NCBI GenBank assembly: GCA_945861865.1
Contig: CAMAWN010000011.1
Span: 1-57,853 of the forward strand
DNA length: 57,853 nt
Source: Candidatus Kuenenia stuttgartensis
Lineage (GTDB): Bacteria > Planctomycetota > Planctomycetia > Planctomycetales > Planctomycetaceae
Reading direction: 5' to 3'
In this document: one piece after another, positions 15,899 through 24,019 of the stretch
How the letters are laid out: each line of letters begins with the position of its first letter
How positions within the stretch are numbered: the first letter of the stretch is position 1
Notes under the pieces: generated by a model
What the model was told of the DNA's origin: nothing
The model's input: the letters and a program-made list of their open reading frames with translations, nothing else
Database searches by the model: none
Made by a program: the position numbers and the translations under genes

Positions 15899-18800
15899 AT
15901 GCCTTTGATGACTTGGCGATTGGGTGATTGGTTGGGAGTTTGCAAAACAGGAATCCGGCATCGTCGCCGACCGTTGTCGCGACGTGCGCCAACCGCAAGT
16001 GCCGAGAAATTGGAGCCTCGCGCATTGCTGGCGGGAACCGCGGTCGTCCGCGGCGTGACGTTCATCGACGCGAATGGTGATGGCAACACGGGAGACGACG
16101 ATGATGCGGGCGAGATCATCGCCCGAGGCATCGTCGTGAATCTGACAGGAACATCCATTGCCAACGAGTTGGTCAACGCCTCAGCGACGACGGACGCAGA
16201 TGGTACGTTCACGTTCATTCGCGTTCCGGCCGGATCGTATAAGCTGACTGCTCAGCCGGGTGACAAATTGGTGGGAACGGCGGTCCCTGCCGAAGTGAAC
16301 GTGGGTGGTTTAGACAGCGAGGTGAAACGCGACCTGCCACTCAAAGGTTTGATACCACCGCTGGTTTCGCTGCGGATGTTCTTAAACACAACGACCCTCA
16401 ATTCGTATCCGTTTGCCGCGGCCGGTGACGGACGCGATGCGGCCAGTAACGACGCTCCGACGGTCCTGGGAGCCGCAAACTTGAGCATTTCGGCAACGAC
16501 GTCCACGTCGCCGACCGCGATCAATCGCGACCTCGCGGAAATTTTCACCGACCAGAACTTCGACAACAGCGAAGTCCGCTTCCGCACGTCGACCGGCAAT
16601 ATCAACGTCGAACTGTACGACAAAGATACCCCGATCACCGTGGACAACTTTTACGAGTACGCCAACTCGGGGCGCTACAACGACACGATCTTCCACCGTT
16701 TGGTGGACAGCTTCGTTCTGCAGGGGGGCGGCTTCAAATTCGACGACACTGGGAATTCGTTCCCGTCAGTCTCCATCGACCCAACAATCAAGAACGAACC
16801 AGACATCGTGAACCGCTCCAACTTGGCCAATACGGTTGCGATGGCCAAGCTCGGCAGCGACCCGAATAGTGCGTCGAGCCAATTCTTCTTTAACCTCGCT
16901 GACAACTCGGACAATCTCGACAACCAGAACGGAGGCTTCACGGTCTTCGGAAAGATTGCCGATACGACACCGTCAGCCATGACGCCAGTCACCGACAGCG
17001 TACTGCTCGGCCTGGCCGATACGCCCATCAGCAACCAGTTGAGCGCCAACAGCGCGTTCGGCGAACTGCCGTTGAACAACTACACGGGAACGAACTTCCC
17101 AACAGACGCCGCGCCGAGCAATTTCTTGCGGATTCTTGGGATCGACACGGTGCGCCGCGACGAGTTCTTGACCTACACGTTGCTCTCCGACGGCTCCCCA
17201 ACCACGACCATCGACACAACGTTGTTCACGGCCACGATCGTGAATCATCGGCTGCGTGTGACTCCGAAGTCGGGACAGCAGGGCCAAGCGGACATCGTCG
17301 TCCGAACGACCGACGAATTTGGCGACTCGGTCACAGCGACCTTCCATGTCAGCGTCGCTCCGGCAGGCAACGTAGCACCGACCGCCACGGTGGCTCTCAG
17401 CCCTGCTCAGCCGTTGATCGATTCGACGCTCACCGCGACCGCGACCGTGGCGGACGGCAACAGCAATCCGGTGAATTTGACATACGTCTGGAAAAATGGA
17501 TCGACGGTTCTCAAGACGACCAGCGCGACGTCCAGCTTGACTGACACGCTCGACCTGACGCAGTCAGAGATGGCTAGCAATGTCTCAGCCGGTGACACAA
17601 TCACCATCGAGGTCACGCCGAACGACGGCTTCGTGGATGGCACGACTGTCACCGCGATGCAAACGCTCAATTCCGCACCAACGGCCACGGTCGCGTTGAC
17701 GCCAGAGAGTCCGCTTGTCAATTCAGTGCTGACGGCCACGGCCACGTCGGCGGACGTGAACGGCCAGCCCGTGAAACTGACCTACGTCTGGAAGGTCGGC
17801 ACGACGGTCGTGCAGACCACATCGGCCACCAGCAGCCTGACGGACACGCTCGACCTGAGCAAGCCGGACATCAGCACCGAAGCTGCGGGAAACATCATCA
17901 CCGTCGAAATCACTCCGAACGACGGCTTCGTGGATGGCACGACTGTCACCGCGACGCAAACGCTCGCCGCCAGCAATTCCGCACCAACGGCCACGGTCGC
18001 GTTGACGCCAGAGAGTCCGCCTGTCGATTCAGTGCTGACGGCCACGGCCACGTCGGCAGACGTGAACGGCCAGCCCGTGAAACTGACCTACGTCTGGAAG
18101 GTCGGCACGACGGTCGTGCAGACCACATCGGCCACCAGCAGCCTGACGGACACGCTCGACCTGAGCAAGCCGGACATCAGCACCGAAGCTGCGGGAAATA
18201 TCATCACCGTCGAAATCACTCCGAACGACGGCACCGTGGATGGGACGACTGTCACCGCGACGCAAACGCTCACCAGCAGCAACGAAGTTCCCACCGTGCT
18301 GGGTGCGGCGGACTTGGACGTTACGTTCACGACCTCCGCCTCGCCGACCTCGCAAAACGTCGATCTGGCGGGCATCTTCACCGACCAAGACTTTGAGAAC
18401 AGCGAAGTGCAATTTCGAACGTCGGCCGGCAACATCAACGTCGAGTTGTTCGACGAAGACGCGCCGATCACCGTGGCGAACTTCTACGAGTATGCCAATT
18501 CGGGTCGGTACAACGACTCAATTTTCCATCGTCTGGTCGATGACTTCGTGTTGCAGGGAGGCGGATTCGCTTTCAACGACGCGACGAACTCGTTCCCGGA
18601 AGTCACGGAAGATTCCACGATTCAGAACGAATTCAGCGCGACGCGTTCGAATCTCGCCAGCACGATCGCAATGGCGAAACTTGGCGGCGATCCGAACAGT
18701 GCCTCGAGCCAGTTCTTCTTCAACCTGGGGAACAACTCATCGAACCTCAATAATCAAAACGGTGGTTTCACCGTCTTTGGAAAGATCGCCGGCGCGACCT

Positions 18801-19489
18801 CGACCACCGCAGTGACCGACAGCGTGCTGCTCGATCTGGCCGATACGCCCATCAGCAATCGGCAGAGCACCAACAGCGCGTTCTCGCAACTGCCGCTGAA
18901 TAACTATGCGGGGACGAGTTTCCCAACCGATGCGACGCCCGACCATTTCTTGCGGATCCTCGGCATCGACACCGTGCGGCGGAAGGAAGTGCTCAGCTAT
19001 TCGCTGATCTCCGACGATGCGGTCGTCGAGACAATCGACACATCGCTGCTGACGGCCGTGATTGTGAATCACAGATTGCAGATCACGCCCAAGGCCAACG
19101 CATCCGGCCAAGCCGACATCGTTGTCCGCGCGACTGACCTGTCTGGCGAGTTCGTGACCACGACCTTCCGAGTGACTGTCGTTAATGACGCCCCGACGGC
19201 GACCGTCGCCATCACGCCGACAGATCCAACGAGCGATTCCGTGCTGACGGCGACGGCCACCACATCCGACGCCAACGGCCAGCCGGTCGGCCTGACCTAC
19301 GTTTGGAAGAAGAATGGAACGGACGTCTTGGCGACCCACGACAACGACAATCTGATTGACACCCTCGACCTCGGCCAATTCAGCTTGAGTCCGGACGACG
19401 AGATCTCGGTCGAAGTGACTCCGAACGACGGGACGATCGACGGGATCACGGTGACCGACAGCGTGACAATCAACGTGACCGTTGTTTGA
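15899..19489 (+). CDS. LEPR-XLL surface protein with two cyclophilin domains and Ig-like repeats
   Basis: 1196 residues from the ATG at 15899 (GGAG 9 nt upstream); a GTG at 15845 is an alternative. The N-terminus carries LEPRALLAG, the LEPR-XLL export-associated motif of planctomycete giant proteins. A beta-sandwich domain (FIDANGDGNTGDDDDAG, SdrD-B-like) follows. Two cyclophilin-type peptidyl-prolyl isomerase domains lie at about residues 224-375 and 835-985, both with FHR, FVLQGGG and NSASSQFFFNL, covering the catalytic Arg, Gln and Phe positions. Each is followed by a cadherin-like segment (FLRILGIDTVRR...). Four Ig/PKD-like units of about 100 residues end in EVTPNDG; units two and three are a near-identical 306-bp tandem duplication. 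No C-terminal anchor was recognised. The likely place is the cell surface or outside. The BBP7 gene follows 69 bp on. Confidence 0.85.
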   Translation: MPLMTWRLGDWLGVCKTGIRHRRRPLSRRAPTASAEKLEPRALLAGTAVVRGVTFIDANGDGNTGDDDDAGEIIARGIVVNLTGTSIANELVNASATTDADGTFTFIRVPAGSYKLTAQPGDKLVGTAVPAEVNVGGLDSEVKRDLPLKGLIPPLVSLRMFLNTTTLNSYPFAAAGDGRDAASNDAPTVLGAANLSISATTSTSPTAINRDLAEIFTDQNFDNSEVRFRTSTGNINVELYDKDTPITVDNFYEYANSGRYNDTIFHRLVDSFVLQGGGFKFDDTGNSFPSVSIDPTIKNEPDIVNRSNLANTVAMAKLGSDPNSASSQFFFNLADNSDNLDNQNGGFTVFGKIADTTPSAMTPVTDSVLLGLADTPISNQLSANSAFGELPLNNYTGTNFPTDAAPSNFLRILGIDTVRRDEFLTYTLLSDGSPTTTIDTTLFTATIVNHRLRVTPKSGQQGQADIVVRTTDEFGDSVTATFHVSVAPAGNVAPTATVALSPAQPLIDSTLTATATVADGNSNPVNLTYVWKNGSTVLKTTSATSSLTDTLDLTQSEMASNVSAGDTITIEVTPNDGFVDGTTVTAMQTLNSAPTATVALTPESPLVNSVLTATATSADVNGQPVKLTYVWKVGTTVVQTTSATSSLTDTLDLSKPDISTEAAGNIITVEITPNDGFVDGTTVTATQTLAASNSAPTATVALTPESPPVDSVLTATATSADVNGQPVKLTYVWKVGTTVVQTTSATSSLTDTLDLSKPDISTEAAGNIITVEITPNDGTVDGTTVTATQTLTSSNEVPTVLGAADLDVTFTTSASPTSQNVDLAGIFTDQDFENSEVQFRTSAGNINVELFDEDAPITVANFYEYANSGRYNDSIFHRLVDDFVLQGGGFAFNDATNSFPEVTEDSTIQNEFSATRSNLASTIAMAKLGGDPNSASSQFFFNLGNNSSNLNNQNGGFTVFGKIAGATSTTAVTDSVLLDLADTPISNRQSTNSAFSQLPLNNYAGTSFPTDATPDHFLRILGIDTVRRKEVLSYSLISDDAVVETIDTSLLTAVIVNHRLQITPKANASGQADIVVRATDLSGEFVTTTFRVTVVNDAPTATVAITPTDPTSDSVLTATATTSDANGQPVGLTYVWKKNGTDVLATHDNDNLIDTLDLGQFSLSPDDEISVEVTPNDGTIDGITVTDSVTINVTVV
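17669..18280 (+). repeat. 306-bp tandem duplication of an Ig-like unit
   Basis: 17669-17974 and 17975-18280 are the same 102-codon unit with about a dozen base differences by eye. Unit length is a multiple of three, so the frame is kept. The high identity suggests recent duplication or gene conversion. Confidence 0.9.
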
Positions 19490-19558
19490 TGGTGAGCCGT
19501 CACGGATGACTGCGGCGGGACCGAATCCTCGGTCCTGCGAAATCGATGGAGCGATGAC

Positions 19559-20719
19559 ATGACCAAACGAATGCTGTGTCTTCTCGGACTTCTGTTGGCC
19601 GGGAGCGGTGCGGTGCAGGCGCAAGACGAGGCGTCTCCGCCGAGCGATGTGCTGACGTTCGCACCGGCGAAGGACAACGCCTGGGTGACCGGAGAGTTTC
19701 TGTTCGGCTGGACGGCGAGCGTGAATTTCGCGCCGCTGGTGACGACCAGCCCGGACGGGACTGATCCTGAGGACGCGGGTGTTTTGGATCCGCTGTTGCC
19801 CACCACGACGCTGCTCGGCGGACGTCAGAGCAGCGGAGTTCTGCCCGGCTTGCGGCTCGGAGCGGGATACATCGTCGATCACGAGCATGGCCTCGGCGTC
19901 GAAGCGGGCTTCACGTTTCTGGCAAGCAACTCCTCGACCTTCTCATTTGCCAACGACATCCTGGCGCGGCCGTACATCGATGCGACGAACGACGATCCGG
20001 CTTCGGTGCTGGTGGGCTTTCCGAAGGTCTCGACCGGCATAATCGACGTCGAGTCGAAGGTCGGTGACTTCTACAGCCTCAATTTGGACATCACCGAGAA
20101 AATCTGGGAGGAAGAATCGGGTTGGCGGATGGATGCGTTGTTCGGCTACCGCTTCGCGTCGTTCAGCGACAGCCTGCGAATTCGGCAAAACATCGTCTCA
20201 ACATTGCTGCCCGGCACGGAGATCAACAGCATCGATTCCTTTGGAGCCAAGAATACGTTCAACGGACTCGATCTGGGTCTGCGAACCAACTACCTGTGGA
20301 GCGACCGCTTGTCGTTGAATGTGCTGACGAAGGTGGCGGTGGGCAACATGCATCGCACGGTCGATATTCGCGGTCGGACGAAGACGACGGTGGGTGTGTC
20401 CTCAGAGCCGAACCTCGGTGGCGTGTTAGCCTTGAGCAGCAACATTGGTGAATATCGGAGTAACGATTTGGCAGTGCTGCCGGAAGCGGGGGCCAACTTG
20501 GTGTGGAACTTCCGCTCGAACATGAACCTGCGGCTCGGCTACTCACTGATCTATTTGACGAAGGCCACGCGGGCGGACAATCACATCGACTTCACCGTGA
20601 ACCCTAACTTGTTTCCGCCCAAAGTTGAAGCGGCCACTCCAGCACGTCCGGGTTACCAAGAAAATCACAACGATTTCTGGATTCAGTCGCTGAATCTGGG
20701 CGTGGATGTGACATTCTGA
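19559..20719 (+). CDS. BBP7-family outer-membrane beta-barrel protein
   Basis: 386 residues from the ATG at 19559 (GGAG upstream). A signal peptide (LCLLGLLLAGSGAVQAQ, cleavage near residue 21) leads into the family pattern AWVTGEFLFGWT and a conserved SGVLPGLRLGAGYIVD. Central strands include FFAS-like turns and GLEAGFTFLASNSSTF-type segments, and a late NMNLRLGYSLIYL precedes ENHNDFWIQSLNLGVDVTF, ending in an aromatic C-terminal residue. This matches the putative beta-barrel porin-7 family, which is largely restricted to planctomycetes. It probably forms a barrel in the outer membrane; cargo is unknown. It may be cotranscribed with the LEPR-XLL gene and converges on the TPR lipoprotein gene. 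Confidence 0.85.
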   Translation: MTKRMLCLLGLLLAGSGAVQAQDEASPPSDVLTFAPAKDNAWVTGEFLFGWTASVNFAPLVTTSPDGTDPEDAGVLDPLLPTTTLLGGRQSSGVLPGLRLGAGYIVDHEHGLGVEAGFTFLASNSSTFSFANDILARPYIDATNDDPASVLVGFPKVSTGIIDVESKVGDFYSLNLDITEKIWEEESGWRMDALFGYRFASFSDSLRIRQNIVSTLLPGTEINSIDSFGAKNTFNGLDLGLRTNYLWSDRLSLNVLTKVAVGNMHRTVDIRGRTKTTVGVSSEPNLGGVLALSSNIGEYRSNDLAVLPEAGANLVWNFRSNMNLRLGYSLIYLTKATRADNHIDFTVNPNLFPPKVEAATPARPGYQENHNDFWIQSLNLGVDVTF

Positions 20720-20737
20720 GGCTCACACCGTTTCGGC

Positions 20738-22132
20738 TCACTTCGGCGGAGTCTCGTCTGGGATGACGATGGTCGGGCCTTCCGACTTGGGCTTCTCGAG
20801 ACTGGGGCGGTCGTGGACCTCCAGCAGGTTGAGCAGCGATTGAGCCTCTTTGCGGATGTCGACGGCGTCATATTGGTTGATGCCGCCGCGGCGGAGAGTC
20901 AGCTCGGCCGCGTTGCGAATTTGTTCCGCGAGCTGCTGCTCGGTGAGAACTTTCTGGATGTGTGCCAGCGCGATGCGAGCTAGTTCCGGTGACGCATTGC
21001 TGTCCGAGCGGTAGATGTTGACGACATCCTGCATCTTCGAGACCGAACCGGAGTAGTCCTTGCGGAGTTCGGCGATCTGTCCCTCGAAGTACGCGATCAT
21101 CTGGTCGTCGCGGATCTCTTTGCGGAACCTCTTCAACTGCTGCGCGGCAGTGTCGGCATCCTCGGCTTCGAGCGGGATAGCGACGGCGGATTGAGCCAAC
21201 GTGCGACGGCGACGCGGGTCGCTCTGCTGGTCGAATGCGGTCGCCAATTCGGCGCACGCTTCGACGGATCGCCCCGCCTTGCCGAGCGACCAGCAATGCC
21301 GCAACAGAATGGCCGTATTCGTGGGGAAGGTCTCGCGAAGCGATTCGTACTGCCTCAAGACAACCGGCCCGGGAGGCAGGCGATTTAAGGTGTTGGCGAA
21401 CTCGACTGCGGCTGCCTCGGTTCGCTCTTGCTGCTTGAACAACGCCGTGGCCGCCGAGATGGTTTCACTCGGCGTCTTGGCCATGAGCAAGACCTTCACG
21501 CGGTCCCGCAGAAACTCGGCGTTGTCCGGATCTTCTCGCAGCAGCGCATCGACCAGCTTGATCGCATCGTCCGCTTGCTCGAACCAGACCGCCATGCCCA
21601 GTAGTTCGCGATGGTGTTCCGGGATCTCACCGGACAGCGACAGCGCGGTTTTCAAGGCGGCCAGTGCCTTGTCCAACTGCACGCGAGCCGCTCGCAGCTT
21701 ACTTTCCGAACGCTGTTTCACGTGCTTGGCCTGGAACGCGAAGATCGCATACAGCGAGACCGCCGCCGACGAAGGATTCTGGTCGTACAGTTCCAGCAGA
21801 GGTGTGATCGCCGCCTCGTCACCCTCGAACAACTTGAGCCGCAGCGAATAGCCCTTGTACTTGGGATTGTTTGGTGCGGCATCGACCGCCAGTTTGATCT
21901 CGGCCTTCGCGGCGTCGAGCCGTTCCAGTTGCTCGAGCGCGCACGCTCGCAGGAAATGTCCGACCGGCGTGGACTCGCCCGCACCCTCGGACAGCTTGTC
22001 GAGCGCCTCTTGCGGCCGAGCGAACTGCAACGCCTTCCGCGCCGCAAGCGCGGCGGGAGAGAGACGCTCGCCACCACAGCCGGAGATCGCGGTGAGCATC
22101 AGCAGTCCCATCATCAGTATTACGGACTTCAT
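20738..22132 (-). CDS. TPR-containing lipoprotein
   Basis: 464 residues from the ATG at 22132. A lipoprotein signal peptide (MKSVILMMGLLMLTAISGC, lipobox ISGC with Cys at 19) should anchor it to a membrane. The rest is alpha-helical with degenerate tetratricopeptide repeats, for example ALDKLSEGAGESTPVGHFLRA, LDAAKAEIKLAVDAAPNNP and VDALLREDPDNAEFL. A Pro-rich tail ends the protein. TPR proteins act as scaffolds; no enzymatic motif is visible. It is the third gene of a minus-strand operon behind the DUF1559 and regulatory-lipoprotein genes (gap 40 bp), which suggests a role with that envelope module. Confidence 0.8.
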   Translation of the reverse strand: MKSVILMMGLLMLTAISGCGGERLSPAALAARKALQFARPQEALDKLSEGAGESTPVGHFLRACALEQLERLDAAKAEIKLAVDAAPNNPKYKGYSLRLKLFEGDEAAITPLLELYDQNPSSAAVSLYAIFAFQAKHVKQRSESKLRAARVQLDKALAALKTALSLSGEIPEHHRELLGMAVWFEQADDAIKLVDALLREDPDNAEFLRDRVKVLLMAKTPSETISAATALFKQQERTEAAAVEFANTLNRLPPGPVVLRQYESLRETFPTNTAILLRHCWSLGKAGRSVEACAELATAFDQQSDPRRRRTLAQSAVAIPLEAEDADTAAQQLKRFRKEIRDDQMIAYFEGQIAELRKDYSGSVSKMQDVVNIYRSDSNASPELARIALAHIQKVLTEQQLAEQIRNAAELTLRRGGINQYDAVDIRKEAQSLLNLLEVHDRPSLEKPKSEGPTIVIPDETPPK

Positions 22133-22172
22133 TGTGTTTCGCCGATCGTTGCTGGTTGCCTCGCACTGTGTC

Positions 22173-22601
22173 TCAGTGCGTCAGCCGAAAATGGAATTGG
22201 TTGTCGCCGGCGTGAACTTCGCGCACGAGCTTCGTGGCCTTGAGTGTTCCGATCACGCCCTCCGGCGAGTTGTCGGACTTCGCGGCAGCGTTGTTCGACG
22301 GACTGAGCCGTTGCACGCGGATGGCCACTCGGTGCCGGCCGATTTTGGCACCGGACCGGGATTCGTCCAACATCAATCGGAAGCGTCCTGATTCGTCGCT
22401 CGTCGCCGTTGAAGCTCGGCCAGTCGATGTTCCTGACGTGTTCAGCGGCTCGAACAGGATCTCCGCCACGGCCGGTTGACCGCAAAAAGTGACGTCGCCG
22501 CTGACTTCGGCCAGCGTTCCGTCCTTCTGACCGCAACCAGACAGCATGCTCAGAAGCAGGCAAAACTGAGCCGTGCAGAGTGAGTCAACGATCCGTTCCA
22601 T
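22173..22601 (-). CDS. Small lipoprotein with carboxypeptidase-regulatory-like fold
   Basis: 142 residues. Signal peptide with lipobox LSGC (Cys at about residue 23), then a single beta-sandwich domain with VSGDVTFCGQPAVAEILFEP, TSDESGRFRL and GRHRVAIRV. This is the planctomycete carboxypeptidase-regulatory/transthyretin-like pattern (G-x-V-x-x-x-G-x-P ... D-x-x-G-x-F). Such lipoproteins are regularly encoded next to DUF1559 proteins, as here (gap 39 bp). The function is not known; a binding or scaffold role at the envelope is the usual inference. Confidence 0.85.
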   Translation of the reverse strand: MERIVDSLCTAQFCLLLSMLSGCGQKDGTLAEVSGDVTFCGQPAVAEILFEPLNTSGTSTGRASTATSDESGRFRLMLDESRSGAKIGRHRVAIRVQRLSPSNNAAAKSDNSPEGVIGTLKATKLVREVHAGDNQFHFRLTH

Positions 22602-22640
22602 CTTCGATTCTCGGTTTCCCTGATTGCGGCCGTTGCGCGA

Positions 22641-23753
22641 TCAATACTGCTGCGACGCGACTTGTTCATGGCCATCGATGGTCGAGAGTGACTCGAAGAT
22701 CCCTTGGTCGATGTTCTGGCTGAGGAACCGCACGTTGCCGTCCGCGAAGAGAAATTGTGCTCCGCCGGTGTGATCCGACTGGAACGAGTACAACTGCCGT
22801 TCGTTCGAGGTCACACCCATTTGCAAAGGCCGCGGATTCATCGGGAATGGCACTCCTGCCCCGGCGGGTGAGACCGGGCAGTCGGGAAGTTGGATGTCGC
22901 GTGTCACGGCCAGCGCATCGACCACCCAGGTCGATCCCGCCGGAGAAAGATACACGACGGCCGCCATTGCCCACGGGTACTCGACCGGCAACGTCGAATA
23001 ACTGGAGTTGGGGCCGCCGTAGGTCAGCCGGCCGCCGGATTTCTCGCCCAACGCAAATGTTGATGAAGTTCCATCGTTGATGTCTTGCGGCCGGCAAGTG
23101 CTGTTGTAACCAAACGCTCCGCGAGTCTCGTGCGGAGTCTGCTGCCAGTAATGCAGCAACCCACCGGGACACGCCGCCTCCGGGCCGGGCAGTGCCCGAA
23201 TGATGTCCGCTCCGTGGCTGAACGAATAATCGGTCGGAGCCCCCTGCATCCACAAACTGGGACTGCCCAGCGACATTGTCGGATGCGACGCGCTGGGACA
23301 GATCAGCGTCGAGATCGCCTTTGCATTGAGCGGCCACATCGAATGATCACTGAGATCCGTCAGGCTCGACAGCCACGTTTTGCGGAAGTCGTACTGGCGG
23401 TACAACGGCTGCTGTCCCAGATCCGGCAGCAGCATGTGGAACCCGCTCCAATGCACGCGGAACTGCAACGCCGAGCCTCCCGGCGGCGGCGGCGGATTGC
23501 CGTCCTCTTGCCGCACGAAGCTCGGCGGAAAGCAGAGGTGCGTGCTTTCGTAGCTGGCCAACGCCAGCCCAATCTGCTTGAGATTGTTTTGGCACTGAAC
23601 TGTCCGCGCCCGCTCGCGAGCTTGTTGCACTGCCGGCAGCAACAGCGCGACCAGAATCGCCACGATGGCAATCACCACCAACAGCTCGATCAGCGTGAAG
23701 CCACTGCGGTCGCGAACCGTGAAATTCAAAGGTTTTCGTTCCATCTCAAACAT
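22641..23753 (-). CDS. DUF1559 protein with type IV prepilin-like N-terminus
   Basis: 370 residues from the ATG at 23753; a second ATG at 23744 is possible, and neither has a clear binding site. The N-terminus has the prepilin cleavage signal [19 protein letters not shown] followed by a long hydrophobic helix and [13 protein letters not shown]. The mature DUF1559 domain shows [17 protein letters not shown] early on, CPSASHP and a late [22 protein letters not shown], the H-x-G-G-x-x-x-x-x-F-A-D-G-x-V family signature. These proteins form large paralogous families in planctomycetes and are thought to be processed by a prepilin peptidase such as the one at 28128. Role: probably pseudopilin-like envelope fibres, unproven. 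Confidence 0.93.
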   Translation of the reverse strand: MFEMERKPLNFTVRDRSGFTLIELLVVIAIVAILVALLLPAVQQARERARTVQCQNNLKQIGLALASYESTHLCFPPSFVRQEDGNPPPPPGGSALQFRVHWSGFHMLLPDLGQQPLYRQYDFRKTWLSSLTDLSDHSMWPLNAKAISTLICPSASHPTMSLGSPSLWMQGAPTDYSFSHGADIIRALPGPEAACPGGLLHYWQQTPHETRGAFGYNSTCRPQDINDGTSSTFALGEKSGGRLTYGGPNSSYSTLPVEYPWAMAAVVYLSPAGSTWVVDALAVTRDIQLPDCPVSPAGAGVPFPMNPRPLQMGVTSNERQLYSFQSDHTGGAQFLFADGNVRFLSQNIDQGIFESLSTIDGHEQVASQQY

Positions 23754-23829
23754 GGTGCGGAATTCTAGGAGACCTCGCGAGAACCACGCGATGCCAGTTT
23801 GCGACGGTTTGAAAGCGGTCCCGAATCAT

Positions 23830-23931
23830 CCCTTCTCCCTCCGGGAGAAGGTGGCCGAAGGCCGGATGAGGGATTCAATGATGGACGACTCTCTCCCCGA
23901 CCCTCTCACAAAGGGAGAGGGAGAAGTTCAA
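23830..23931. repeat. CCCTCTCCC-type palindromic repeat upstream of mutL
   Basis: Two hairpin cores (CCTTCTCCC...GGGAGAAGG near 23830 and CCCTCTC...GAGAGGG near 23918), with the GTGGCCGAAGG spacer, match the repeat that forms the linker of the UvrA paralogue at 9541-9718. It occupies the divergent promoter region between the DUF1559 gene and mutL. Confidence 0.7.
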
Positions 23932-24019
23932 CGCCCCGACCAAGTGATATGTGCTCAGGCGAGACGGCCGCATCTCAATCCGGTAACTTCCGCAGGCCAG
24001 AAAGGAATCACTCAGCGCG

